Assembly: GCF_000702885.1 (NCBI RefSeq)
Contig: NZ_JNKO01000013.1
Location: 19,690 to 83,689, forward strand
From: Oribacterium sp. P6A1
Lineage (GTDB): Bacteria; Bacillota; Clostridia; Lachnospirales; Lachnospiraceae
DNA: 64,000 nt
Direction of reading: 5' to 3'
Position numbers and translations under genes: made by a program. Under the pieces are notes generated by a model. It did not search any database. It saw nothing but the letters and a program-made list of their open reading frames with translations, and had not been told where the DNA came from. This document shows, in pieces, positions 17,556 to 26,627 of the stretch (within the stretch, counting starts at the first letter, position 1; each line of letters starts with the position of its first letter).

Positions 17556-18869
17556 ATGTTAGACATTAAATTTGTCAGAGAGAATCCTGAACTTGTAAAA
17601 GAGAATATAAAGAAAAAGTTCCAGGATGAGAAGCTTCCACTGGTTGATGAGGTTATCAAGTACGATGCGGAAGCCAGAAAGTGCCAGCAGGAGGCTGACG
17701 ATCTTCGTGCAAAGAAGAATTCTGTTTCAAAGCAGATTGGTGCACTTATGGCACAGGGAAAGAAAGAAGAAGCTGAGCAGGTAAAGGCTGAGGTATCTCA
17801 GTATTCTGACAGACTTAAGGAGCTTGAGGAGTTACAGCCAAAGCTCAATGAAGAGATCACCAAGAGAATGATGGTGATTCCTAACATCATCGATCCATCT
17901 GTTCCTATCGGTCCGGATGACACACACAATGTTGAGAATCAGCGTTACGGAGAGCCGGTAGTTCCTGCATTTGAGGTTCCTTATCACACAGATATCATGG
18001 AGTCCTTCGGCGGTGTTGATATGGATGCTGCAGGACGTGTTGCAGGAAACGGTTTCTACTATCTTGTAGGCGACATCGCACGTCTTCACTCAGCAGTGCT
18101 CAGCTATGCCCGTGATTTCATGATCAACAGAGGCTTCACTTATGTCATCCCTCCATATATGATCCGTTCAAAGGTAGTTGACGGTGTAATGTCTTTCGCA
18201 GAAATGGATGCCATGATGTACAAAATCGAAGGCGAGGATCTTTACCTTATCGGTACATCAGAGCACTCAATGATCGGTCGTTTCATCGATCAGATCCTTC
18301 CTGCAGATACATTACCTCTTACACTTACATCATATTCACCTTGCTTCCGTAAGGAGAAGGGTTCTCATGGTCTTGAGGAGCGCGGAGTTTATCGTATCCA
18401 CCAGTTTGAAAAGCAGGAGATGATCGTTGTATGTGAGCCTGAGGAGTCCATGAACTGGTACGAGAAGTTATGGCAGAACACTGTTGATTTCTTCCGTTCC
18501 ATGGATATCCCTGTAAGAACTCTTGAGTGCTGTTCAGGAGATCTTGCAGACCTTAAGGTTAAGTCATGTGACGTTGAGGCCTGGTCACCACGTCAGAAGA
18601 AGTATTTCGAGGTTGGCTCATGCTCTAACCTTGGAGATGCTCAGGCAAGACGTCTCAAGATCCGTATCAAGGGCAAGGACGGCAAGATTCACCTTGCTCA
18701 CACTCTTAACAATACCTGCGTAGCACCTCCACGTATGCTTATCGCATTCCTTGAGAATCACCTTCAGGCAGACGGCAGTGTTACCATCCCTGAGGTTCTT
18801 CAGCCTTACATGGGCGGAGCAAAGGTTCTCACTCCGAAGTGGAACTCAATCGAGGGCAAGAAGAAATAA
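17556..18869 (+). CDS. serS: Serine--tRNA ligase
   Basis: Charges tRNA-Ser (and tRNA-Sec where present) with serine. The 437 residues have the N-terminal antiparallel coiled-coil tRNA-binding arm (about residues 25-100, rich in Lys, Glu and Gln) and a class II catalytic core with motif 2 SPCFRKEKGSHGLEERGVYR and motif 3 near NNTCVAPPRMLIAFLEN. The ATG follows GGGAGGAGAGG. Codon use is of the highly expressed type (AAG, CGT, GTT enriched), unlike the preceding gene. A good terminator closes the unit 80 bases later. Confidence 0.97.
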   Translation: MLDIKFVRENPELVKENIKKKFQDEKLPLVDEVIKYDAEARKCQQEADDLRAKKNSVSKQIGALMAQGKKEEAEQVKAEVSQYSDRLKELEELQPKLNEEITKRMMVIPNIIDPSVPIGPDDTHNVENQRYGEPVVPAFEVPYHTDIMESFGGVDMDAAGRVAGNGFYYLVGDIARLHSAVLSYARDFMINRGFTYVIPPYMIRSKVVDGVMSFAEMDAMMYKIEGEDLYLIGTSEHSMIGRFIDQILPADTLPLTLTSYSPCFRKEKGSHGLEERGVYRIHQFEKQEMIVVCEPEESMNWYEKLWQNTVDFFRSMDIPVRTLECCSGDLADLKVKSCDVEAWSPRQKKYFEVGSCSNLGDAQARRLKIRIKGKDGKIHLAHTLNNTCVAPPRMLIAFLENHLQADGSVTIPEVLQPYMGGAKVLTPKWNSIEGKKK

Positions 18870-18948
18870 TCCTTTTCAGGCCTATGGTCAGTCAATCTGA
18901 CAATAAGGTTCCGGGATATCATTCTCCGGACACATAATTTAAAATTTT

Positions 18949-18986
18949 ACCTCCGAACACTTTAACCGGTGTCCGGAGGTTTTTTT
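18949..18986 (+). terminator. Rho-independent terminator after serS
   Basis: ACCTCCGAACAC (18949-18960) pairs with GTGTCCGGAGGT (18969-18980) with one mismatch around an eight-base loop; a run of T's follows directly. Confidence 0.9.
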
Positions 18987-19027
18987 AATTCTTTAGGTTT
19001 ACTTCAGGTTTTTCAAAAATTCGTCCG

Positions 19028-19056
19028 TTGTATATTGGAAAGCCTTGTCCTATAAT
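19028..19056 (+). promoter_or_regulatory. Putative promoter of the ABC exporter operon
   Basis: TTGTAT (19028-19033), 17-base spacer, consensus TATAAT (19051-19056), upstream of the ABC ATPase gene by about 180 bases. Confidence 0.6.
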
Positions 19057-19236
19057 GAGAAAATAGTTTGAAGATGGGATACTCTTACATGATTTCACCG
19101 GAATATTTTCCACACTGAATCAATTTTCAATAGATGAATCCCGACTACAGTAAGAACTTCCATGTCAGATCATAAGTGAGTGTGAGATCCTGTTTACATT
19201 CAAATCATAAATTATTTCAAGAAAGAAGGAGCAATC

Positions 19237-19998
19237 TTGGAACCACTTATAAAGGTTAGAGACTTATATAAAATCTTTAATATTGGATCCAATAAAGTCT
19301 ATGCTCTTAACGGAGTATCTTTTGATATATACAAAGGAGAATTCATAGCCATAGTCGGCACCTCCGGCTCAGGCAAGTCTACCTGCCTGAATATGCTGGC
19401 AGGACTGGAAGCACCAAGCAAGGGTGTCATCCAGATCGCCAACAAACGTATAGATCGTATGAACGAGGCTCAGCTGGTTAAATTCCGAAGGCAAAATGTC
19501 GGTTTTATATTCCAGAGCTATAATCTTATTCCTTCCATGAATGCCATAGAAAACGTAGCCATGCCGCTGATGTTCAGAGGTGTGAGCTATGAAAAGCGCA
19601 TGAAAGCAGCAAAACACTATATGGAACTCATAGGCATAGGCGATCAGGGTAAGCACATGCCAAACCAGATGTCCGGTGGACAGCAGCAGCGTGTAGGCAT
19701 TGCAAGAGCACTGGTTATAGATCCTCAAATCATCTTTGCGGATGAACCTACGGGAAATCTGGATTCCCATACCACAGATGATGTTCTTGACCTGATGAAA
19801 AAGATCGTTTCCGAGGAACAGCGCACCATGGTCATGGTCACTCATGATCCCCACATCGCATCATGGGCAGACAGACAGCTAAGAGTTGTGGACGGTCACA
19901 TAGTTGAGACTGTTATAAACGATTCAAGCCCCATTGAAATAAAAATAAAAGAAGAGAACGGAGAGCCCCCATTCTGTGTAGTGACTCCCATAACATAG
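19237..19998 (+). CDS. ABC transporter ATP-binding protein, MacB/LolD type
   Basis: Cytosolic ATPase subunit of a mechanotransmission-type (type VII) ABC system partnered by the FtsX-like permease at 22173. The 253 residues have Walker A VGTSGSGKST, Q-loop FQSYNLIP, signature SGGQQQRVGIARAL, Walker B FADEPTGNLDS and switch His in MVTHDPH. The start is TTG behind AAGAAGGAGC; no ATG fits as well. The C-terminal 25 residues extend beyond the usual end and are Lys/Glu rich. The operon order ATPase, anchored exoprotein, permease suggests the three act together. Confidence 0.93.
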   Translation: MEPLIKVRDLYKIFNIGSNKVYALNGVSFDIYKGEFIAIVGTSGSGKSTCLNMLAGLEAPSKGVIQIANKRIDRMNEAQLVKFRRQNVGFIFQSYNLIPSMNAIENVAMPLMFRGVSYEKRMKAAKHYMELIGIGDQGKHMPNQMSGGQQQRVGIARALVIDPQIIFADEPTGNLDSHTTDDVLDLMKKIVSEEQRTMVMVTHDPHIASWADRQLRVVDGHIVETVINDSSPIEIKIKEENGEPPFCVVTPIT

Positions 19999-20113
19999 AT
20001 AATTGACGATTCACCGTCAATCGCTCAATATTTTAACGGAAGCAACATTTGCCCGTATATCCTATGAATATTGGATGTTCCGAACAGTGATCTTCGGGCC
20101 ATTCGGAGGAAGT

Positions 20114-22186
20114 ATGAAATATAATAAATCAGAAAATTTCTTTAATATAAATTCTCATAGATTGAAATCAGTGCTTAGCTTATGTCTGAGCCTTTTTGTT
20201 ATGCTTTGGGCGCTCATGGTGTTTGCACCGAAAACAGCAGAAGCATCCTACGTTGATACGAACCTTAACACCTTCGTTCATGATGCCGACCCGACACCTG
20301 AAGGCATAGTCGGTCAGGACATGCAGCTCACGGTCAGGATCGGATACAACGGCGTCAACGGTCTCTACAATCCGAACAGCAACGAGATCCACAACGTAAG
20401 AGTACGTCTTTCCCAGGATCAGAACCTCATAAACACAAACGGTATCGTTCCCAATGCCAACAGGACAAACCCCTATGATTCAGATGAAGAGTCTGCAGAA
20501 TCAGAAGCCTACAATGAAGGTTATCAGGCCGGTGCTGCCCGTGCTTACAATGCTTCTCTCGGACTTACTTATCCTGTGGACGGCGGTACCTATCCCCTTG
20601 AGATCAATGCCTCTACCATGACTCAGGAGAAGAAACTGGGCACTCTTAAAAAAGGAGAGTATCAGGAGATCACCTTCAATGTTCACATAAGAAGTGACAT
20701 CGAGCCCGGCTACTATGCTGTACCTCTTTCTATCTTTTACGATGTTCCTTACAACACATCAGGCTCCTACGGAAGCCTGAACAGAGCTGAATTCATAAAC
20801 ATTGCCGTTCTTTCCGCCGGTGATGTCAAGAATCCTGCCACTACAGAAAAACAGTCTGCATTTGCAGTCGGAGAGAATCAGACCACTCCTGCTGCAAATT
20901 ATCCTGAACCCATGAACTACTCTGTGAATTTCAGGAATCAGACCAACCGTACTCTGTACGACGTTACCGTACATATAGAAAGCTCTCTGGATGACAGCTC
21001 GGAAATGCAGAACACAGCATTGGCAAAAACAGCAGCATCAAAGCAGTTTCCTTTCGAGATAACCCAGTCAAACTATGATCAGATATTTACATCCGTAGAA
21101 CCTGATCAGACCATAAGCCCGGTCTATTCCATGAATATAAAGAGAAACGCAGCCAGCGGATATTATCCTATCAGCTATACTGTGACATATAAGAGCACTC
21201 CGGATGCAACTCTTTTATCCAAGGAAAAGCACATTTTCTACGTAAACATCAACAATCAGGGTATGAATGATACGGAAGATACAGACAGAACCAGAGAGTT
21301 CAATGCCAACGACCGTACCAAAGCCCGTCTTGTTGTGGGTTCCTATCATACAGAGCCGGAATCCGTATATGCCGGTCAGGCTTTCAAACTGGTAGTTGAG
21401 ATACAGAATGCAAGCAGTGATATAAATGCCAGCAATATACTTCTTACCCTGGATTCGGAAAAAACAGACAATTCCGCAGTGTTCTCCACAGAGAACGGCG
21501 CAAACTCCATGGTCATAAATGAGCTTAAAGCAGGCGAGTCAAAGGAAGTATCCTGGACTATGATAGCTGCTGCAGGCGTGACTCCAAAGGCCTATGGTCT
21601 CACAGTTAATGAAAAGTATGATTCTCCCGAGTTCAAGAATGCGGAAGAGAAGGTAGCACTGGATATCATGGTTAAGCAGGTGGCACGTTTATCCTGCACC
21701 GGATACGATATTTCCCCGAATCCTGTGGATGCAGGAAGCGAGTCCAATGTTATGTTCAACATAAACAATACCGGAAAGGTCATCCTTTACAATGTCACAG
21801 TAGACTTTTCCGCTGACTCCATACAGAGCACAAGCACCTACGTCGGAAACATTAAACCGGGAGAATCCGGCTCGGTAGACGCCATGATCCAGGGACTAAC
21901 CCCTACAGCGGATGACGGCACCGTCAATGTTCTCATAACTTACGAAGATATTAACGGTGAGCAGTCCACCCAGAACGAGACCATAAATCTCTTTGTGACG
22001 GAACCCATGGAGGAAGATATGAGCATGTTTGAGGAGGAAAACGATCAGGTTGAAACTCCCGGAGTTTTTGACCGCATAAAGATTCCTGGTGCAATCCTTC
22101 TTACAGCTGCTTTGGTAACCGGTGGTGTTATCTTTTACAAAAAGAAAAAGAAGTCTAAAGAGAAGGATATAGATGAGACTGTATGA
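20114..22186 (+). CDS. Secreted, membrane-anchored multi-domain protein (COG1361/CARDB-like repeats)
   Basis: Large extracellular protein of about 690 residues. The ATG at 20114 follows CGGAGGA and gives a signal peptide with hydrophobic core (SVLSLCLSLFVMLWALMVF) and a cleavage-like AEA|S; an upstream in-frame start at 20003 would bury this signal and is rejected. The mature part consists of beta-sandwich repeats with the phrases 'NVRVRLS', 'YDVTVHIESSLD', 'NILLTLDS' and 'LYNVTVDFSA', as in NEW3/CARDB domains of S-layer-related COG1361 proteins. One C-terminal span (IPGAILLTAALVTGGVIFY) followed by a basic tail anchors it in the membrane. It overlaps the permease gene by 14 bases. Function unknown; perhaps an extracellular partner of the transporter. 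Confidence 0.85.
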   Translation: MKYNKSENFFNINSHRLKSVLSLCLSLFVMLWALMVFAPKTAEASYVDTNLNTFVHDADPTPEGIVGQDMQLTVRIGYNGVNGLYNPNSNEIHNVRVRLSQDQNLINTNGIVPNANRTNPYDSDEESAESEAYNEGYQAGAARAYNASLGLTYPVDGGTYPLEINASTMTQEKKLGTLKKGEYQEITFNVHIRSDIEPGYYAVPLSIFYDVPYNTSGSYGSLNRAEFINIAVLSAGDVKNPATTEKQSAFAVGENQTTPAANYPEPMNYSVNFRNQTNRTLYDVTVHIESSLDDSSEMQNTALAKTAASKQFPFEITQSNYDQIFTSVEPDQTISPVYSMNIKRNAASGYYPISYTVTYKSTPDATLLSKEKHIFYVNINNQGMNDTEDTDRTREFNANDRTKARLVVGSYHTEPESVYAGQAFKLVVEIQNASSDINASNILLTLDSEKTDNSAVFSTENGANSMVINELKAGESKEVSWTMIAAAGVTPKAYGLTVNEKYDSPEFKNAEEKVALDIMVKQVARLSCTGYDISPNPVDAGSESNVMFNINNTGKVILYNVTVDFSADSIQSTSTYVGNIKPGESGSVDAMIQGLTPTADDGTVNVLITYEDINGEQSTQNETINLFVTEPMEEDMSMFEEENDQVETPGVFDRIKIPGAILLTAALVTGGVIFYKKKKKSKEKDIDETV

Positions 22187-23540
22187 TTTATTCAAATTAG
22201 CTTTAAGCAATCTCACAAGGCGAAAGACCAGGACCTTTCTCACCATACTGGGTGTCGTCATAGGTACGGCATCCATTGTTGTCATGGTCAGTCTCGGTCT
22301 CGGAATGAGTCAGATGATGCTTAAGTCCTATCAGGACGAGGGATCTCTCACCATGATCCGGGTATACGAGAGCTATGAGCGGAGTGACAGCAACGATAAG
22401 AACAAGTCCCAGACCGAACTTACAGACGAAAACATGGAGCGTTTTAAGACTCTTGATCATGTAGTCGAAGTAAGTCCGGCTCTTGATGTGAGTGTTACCG
22501 CAAAAGCCAAGGGTGGTGAAGGTGACTTCACGATCAGAGGGGTTTCCCAGTATTATCTTTCACAGCTCAGCTTAAGAGACGGAGGCGAGATCCCGAAAAA
22601 GGATCAGAACGAGCTTAGTCTCATTTACGGAAACCAGCTTTTATACAATTCCTTTTACAAGCCAAAAAGCTACGAGAATATCGAAATAGACCCTCTAAAG
22701 GACACTGTTTTCCTCACTTTTCCGGCCTCAAGCTATTCTGACAAAAAAAACACTGTGGACACAGATGACCAGACAGCAAAAAAACAGAAGAAGTACATTA
22801 TCCCGGTATCCGGAATCCTGAAAGGCGGAAGAGATGACTGGAACCAGAACAGCTACAACGCCTTCGCGGACATAGATACTCTGAAACGTTTTTTGCGAAA
22901 GATCTATAAAAAAGCTCTGGTCCCCAATCCGAGGACCACAAAAAACGGAAAAGCATATACCTACTATGTTTATGACACCATATACGTTTTTGTTGATGAT
23001 ATGAACAATGTCAAAGATGTTCAGAAGCAGATATCCGATATGGGCTTCAGCGTGAACTCCAATATGGAATGGCTGGAGTCTGCCCAGGAGCAGCTTGGTA
23101 TGGTCCAGATGGTTCTTGGGGGAATAGGAGGCGTATCCCTTCTTGTTGCTGCCATAGGCATCATGAACACCATGATGATGTCAATTTATGAAAGAACAAA
23201 AGAAATAGGAGTTATGAAGGTTCTTGGCTGCGATATGTCCGATATAAGGAATATGTTCCTCTTTGAATCCGGTATCATAGGTCTCATGGGGGGAATAGCA
23301 GGACTTTTGGTAAGCTACCTTATATCATTTATCATTAACTTCCTGACCTCGGACAACGGCGGTGAATCTGTCTCCATGTTCATCGGATACACTGACGGCG
23401 GGGGTGCCCTTTCATATATTCCGTTGTGGCTTGCGGCATTTGCCATTATCTTTGCAATAGCAGTGGGCTCCATAGCGGGATATGTACCGGCAGTAAGAGC
23501 CATGAAGCTTAGTCCTCTGGCTGCCATAAGGAATGAATAA
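22173..23540 (+). CDS. ABC transporter permease, MacB/FtsX family
   Basis: Integral membrane subunit of the same ABC system. The 455 residues show the family plan: an N-terminal span (TFLTILGVVIGTASIVVMVSLG), a large extracellular domain of about 270 residues (MacB_PCD-like, Lys/Asp rich), and three C-terminal spans with the FtsX signature ASN-like 'GIMNTMMMSIYERTKEIGVMKVLG'. Such permeases do not carry substrate through the membrane but transmit ATPase motion to extracellular partners; an anchored exoprotein partner fits this. The ATG lies inside the preceding gene with AAAGAGAAGG upstream, so translation is coupled. No terminator is seen before the lysC promoter. Confidence 0.92.
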   Translation: MRLYDLFKLALSNLTRRKTRTFLTILGVVIGTASIVVMVSLGLGMSQMMLKSYQDEGSLTMIRVYESYERSDSNDKNKSQTELTDENMERFKTLDHVVEVSPALDVSVTAKAKGGEGDFTIRGVSQYYLSQLSLRDGGEIPKKDQNELSLIYGNQLLYNSFYKPKSYENIEIDPLKDTVFLTFPASSYSDKKNTVDTDDQTAKKQKKYIIPVSGILKGGRDDWNQNSYNAFADIDTLKRFLRKIYKKALVPNPRTTKNGKAYTYYVYDTIYVFVDDMNNVKDVQKQISDMGFSVNSNMEWLESAQEQLGMVQMVLGGIGGVSLLVAAIGIMNTMMMSIYERTKEIGVMKVLGCDMSDIRNMFLFESGIIGLMGGIAGLLVSYLISFIINFLTSDNGGESVSMFIGYTDGGGALSYIPLWLAAFAIIFAIAVGSIAGYVPAVRAMKLSPLAAIRNE

Positions 23541-23588
23541 ACGGCCCCTTTGGAATACCTGCTATATAAGATTGATACATAAGAAATG

Positions 23589-23616
23589 TTGTAAAAATAT
23601 CTGTAAATGCTATAAT
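23589..23616 (+). promoter_or_regulatory. Putative aspartate kinase promoter (extended -10)
   Basis: TTGTAA (23589-23594), 16-base spacer, TATAAT (23611-23616) preceded by TGC, an extended -10. No lysine riboswitch fits in the 60 bases between it and the start codon. Confidence 0.6.
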
Positions 23617-23675
23617 TCGAAATAATATTTAAAAAAAGTTTTATAACAAAAACTGCATAGGATGAGGGAGTAATC

Positions 23676-25001
23676 ATGATTAAAGTAGCAAAGTTCGGTG
23701 GAAGTTCATGTGCATCAGCAGAACAGTTTACAAAGGTAAAGAACATCATACTGTCTGACAAATCAAGACATTATATCGTTGTTTCTGCTCCGGGAAAGAG
23801 AAATTCCCAGGATACCAAGGTTACTGACATGTTGTATCAGCTTTACAATGCTGCTTCATCTGATCAGAACTTCACTCCTATTCTTACAAAAATAAAGGAC
23901 CGTTATCAGGAAATAATCGACGGTCTCGGCCTTGATATCAGTCTGGATGAGGATTTTGATAAGATTGCCCACGATCTTCTTGACGGTGCAGGCAAGGACT
24001 ATGCCGCATCAAGAGGAGAGTTCCTCAATGCAAAGCTTATGGCTGCATATCTTGGCTTCACCTTCATCGATTCAGCTTCCTGCTTTGTTTTCAAAAGTGA
24101 CAGAAGCTGTGATTACGCAAAAACAGAGGCTGCCATCAGAGAAGCTCTTACTGATGTTGAGTATGCCGTTTTCCCGGGTTTCTACGGAGCAAACGAGGAT
24201 GGTGATATCGTAACCTTCAGCCGCGGAGGATCTGATGTGACAGGTTCTCTCATTGCTGCCGCAGAGCATGTTGATCTCTATGAAAACTGGACAGACGTAT
24301 CCGGATTCCTGGTTGCAGATCCCCGCATCGTAACAGATCCTGAAGTCATTGATTACATCACCTACAGAGAGCTCCGTGAGCTCAGCTACATGGGTGCAGG
24401 CGTACTTCACGAGGATGCGATTTTCCCTGTCCGTAAGGAAGGCATTCCTATCCAGATAAAGAACACCAACAAGCCTGATGACCACGGTACACTTATCGTT
24501 CAGGATACATTAAAGAAACCACGGTTTGTAATCACCGGTGTCAGCGGTAAAAAGGATTTCTGTGCTCTCAATATAGAAAAGGCCATGATGAATGCAGAGA
24601 TCGGTTTCGGAAGAAAGGTTCTTACAGTTCTTGAGGATAACCATATTTCCTTCGAGCACCTTCCTTCAGGTATCGACACCATGACTCTCGTTATCCATCA
24701 GGAAGAACTGGAGTGCTGTGAGCAGAAAGTTCTGAACGGAATACAGCGCGCGGTAAATCCGGATCTCATTGAGCTCGAGTCCGACATCGCACTTGTGGCT
24801 GTAGTAGGCCGCGGCATGAAATCATCAAGAGGTGTTGCCGGAAGAATCTTCTCAGCACTTGCACATGAATATATAAACATTAAAATGATCGATCAGGGAT
24901 CCAGCGAGTACAACATCATCATCGGTGTACGAAACGAAGACTTTGAAAAAGCAATTAAAGCAATATATAATATGTTTGTTTTAAGTGCTCAGAATAAATA
25001 A
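23676..25001 (+). CDS. lysC: Aspartate kinase
   Basis: Phosphorylates aspartate, the first step to lysine, diaminopimelate, threonine and methionine. The 441 residues start IKVAKFGGSSCAS (nucleotide/substrate site KFGGSS), continue with SRGGSDVTGSLIAAA and end with two ACT regulatory domains (from about residue 290: FVITGVSGKKDFCALN, then VAVVGRGMKSSRGVAGRIF), so feedback inhibition by a pathway amino acid is expected, though which one cannot be read. The single-gene unit has its own promoter and terminator. It would supply DAP for the MurE encoded upstream. Confidence 0.93.
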   Translation: MIKVAKFGGSSCASAEQFTKVKNIILSDKSRHYIVVSAPGKRNSQDTKVTDMLYQLYNAASSDQNFTPILTKIKDRYQEIIDGLGLDISLDEDFDKIAHDLLDGAGKDYAASRGEFLNAKLMAAYLGFTFIDSASCFVFKSDRSCDYAKTEAAIREALTDVEYAVFPGFYGANEDGDIVTFSRGGSDVTGSLIAAAEHVDLYENWTDVSGFLVADPRIVTDPEVIDYITYRELRELSYMGAGVLHEDAIFPVRKEGIPIQIKNTNKPDDHGTLIVQDTLKKPRFVITGVSGKKDFCALNIEKAMMNAEIGFGRKVLTVLEDNHISFEHLPSGIDTMTLVIHQEELECCEQKVLNGIQRAVNPDLIELESDIALVAVVGRGMKSSRGVAGRIFSALAHEYINIKMIDQGSSEYNIIIGVRNEDFEKAIKAIYNMFVLSAQNK

Positions 25002-25012
25002 TCAGGCGATAA

Positions 25013-25047
25013 AAGTATCCGGGCTTTAAAACCCCGGGTACTTTTTT
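25013..25047 (+). terminator. Rho-independent terminator after lysC
   Basis: AAGTATCCGGG (25013-25023) pairs with CCCGGGTACTT (25033-25043), followed by TTTTG. Confidence 0.9.
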
Positions 25048-25219
25048 GTTTTATTGCATGATACAAGTGTCATGACCTTTGTGAGTTTTCGTCCTGACCG
25101 TTTACAAGTGACTGAAAGCCATGCTAGAATGTCACTCTTGATACCGGTACGCTTCTGATTATCTCAGATGAATATTGCCGGTTTTTAACACCCAACACTT
25201 TTTACAGAAAGGTAAATCC

Positions 25220-26488
25220 TTGAAAATATATGTAATCGGCGGTGGTGCCGCAGGCATGCTGGCTGCCATATCCGCAAAGGAAACCAACCCTGATGCCGAA
25301 GTGCATCTCCTTGAAAAAAACGACAAGCTCGGAAAAAAGATATTCATTACAGGAAAGGGCAGAGGAAACATGACCAATGCCCAGAGCATAGAAGAGTTTT
25401 TCAAAAACTATGTCAATAATCCCAGATTTCTTTATTCTGCCCTTTATGACTTTACCAATCAGGATATCATAGACCTGCTGGAAAACAACGGCTGCCGGAC
25501 AAAGACAGAACGCGGAGACAGGGTTTTTCCGGTTTCTGACCATGCCTACAGCATAACAGATGCGCTGAAGCATTATCTGAAGAAGCTCGGAGTGGAGATA
25601 CATTACAAAACCGAAGTGAAGCGTCTCGTGATCCAGAACGAAAGAGTACGTGGCGTCGAGACTTCACACGGAAGATTTCCGGCAGACCGCATCATAGTTG
25701 CCACCGGCGGTCTTGCCTATCCGTCCACAGGATCCACGGGAGACGGCTACAGATTTGCAAAAGATGCGGGAATGAATGTTACGGAAACATATCCTTCCCT
25801 TGTCTGTCTCAATGTTCACGAGCCGGATATATACAAGTTAAAGGGGCTCAGCCTCAAAAACATAAGCATTGATGTCACAGATGAAGACGGAAAGAGCTAT
25901 TACAGGGATTTCGGGGAACTTGACTTTATCGAAGAAGGCCTGAGAGGTCCTGTGATCATTTCCGCTTCTGCCGTTATCACAAAGTATCTCAATGCCTATG
26001 ACCACAGTAAAAGAAAAATCCTTACAGTACATATAGACCTGAAACCCGCCCTTGACGATTCCCAGCTTGACGAAAGACTCCTCAGGGACTTCCATGAGTT
26101 CAGGAATAAGGAACTGAGAAACGCCTTTACAAATCTGCTTCCTTCCCGGATTATTTCCGTATTCACGGAGAGGCTTGAAGCGAAAGGGGTAGACATTAAC
26201 AAAAAGGTTACTGAAGTTGATAAAAACTCCAGAAAGCAGATACTTACTCTGATTAGAAACTTTGATTTCACATTGAGCGGAACAGGCAGCTTCAAGGAGG
26301 CTATCGTGACTCAGGGCGGAGTTTCCGTAAAAGATATAAGTCCAAAAACTATGGAGTCAAAGAAGATATCGGGACTTTACTTCGCCGGGGAGGTTCTGGA
26401 TGTTGACGGCTTCACAGGAGGTTTCAATATGCAGATGGCTTTCTCCACAGGACATCTCGCAGGATACTCTGCGGCTGTCAGTAAGTAA
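25220..26488 (+). CDS. NAD(P)/FAD-dependent oxidoreductase, HI0933/BaiN-like
   Basis: Predicted soluble flavoprotein of the HI0933 family, in which BaiN of gut Clostridia is placed; the physiological substrate is unknown. About 422 residues from the TTG at 25220: it begins KIYVIGGGAAGMLAAI, the FAD-binding Rossmann motif GxGxxG, followed by KLGKKIFITGKGRGNMTN (typical of the family), VATGGLAYPSTGSTGDGY and the C-terminal FAGEVLDVDGFTGGFN motif. A TTG 15 codons earlier is in frame, but AGAAAGG before 25220 and the Rossmann start decide for the later one. It is not clearly in an operon with its neighbours. Confidence 0.88.
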   Translation: MKIYVIGGGAAGMLAAISAKETNPDAEVHLLEKNDKLGKKIFITGKGRGNMTNAQSIEEFFKNYVNNPRFLYSALYDFTNQDIIDLLENNGCRTKTERGDRVFPVSDHAYSITDALKHYLKKLGVEIHYKTEVKRLVIQNERVRGVETSHGRFPADRIIVATGGLAYPSTGSTGDGYRFAKDAGMNVTETYPSLVCLNVHEPDIYKLKGLSLKNISIDVTDEDGKSYYRDFGELDFIEEGLRGPVIISASAVITKYLNAYDHSKRKILTVHIDLKPALDDSQLDERLLRDFHEFRNKELRNAFTNLLPSRIISVFTERLEAKGVDINKKVTEVDKNSRKQILTLIRNFDFTLSGTGSFKEAIVTQGGVSVKDISPKTMESKKISGLYFAGEVLDVDGFTGGFNMQMAFSTGHLAGYSAAVSK

Positions 26489-26513
26489 TGAATGCATTAT
26501 CAGATTATTAAAA

Positions 26514-26562
26514 CAGCCGACATTTACAGAAGGTTCTGCTGTCTTATTTCTGACAGTGGCTG
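26514..26562 (+). repeat. Compact inverted-repeat cluster before cmk
   Basis: CAGCC (26514-26518)/GGCTG (26558-26562) encloses CAGAA-gg-TTCTG (26527-26538) and CTGTC/GACAG (26539-26543/26552-26556). The arms could fold as a small branched RNA between the flavoprotein and cmk genes. The stems are short, so the structure is tentative. Confidence 0.3.
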
Positions 26563-26627
26563 AACTTATGATCATAAACAATTGAATGCCGGTTTTATAT
26601 TATATATAGAAAAGAGGTTAATATATT

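Larger units (their letters stand above)
18870..19236 (+). other. Intergenic region serS to ABC operon
   Basis: The 367 bases hold the serS terminator (18949-18986) and a good promoter (19028-19056). The 180 bases between the promoter and the TTG start form an unusually long leader without a recognisable ORF or known riboswitch; I see no strong hairpin in it. Confidence 0.6.

Noticed and set aside
20003..20113. Earlier start of the ABC-associated exoprotein
   Set aside because: It would place 37 residues before the signal peptide; the ATG at 20114 has a good ribosome binding site.
23541..23675. Lysine riboswitch before aspartate kinase
   Set aside because: Only about 60 bases lie between the promoter and the start codon, too short for the lysine aptamer.
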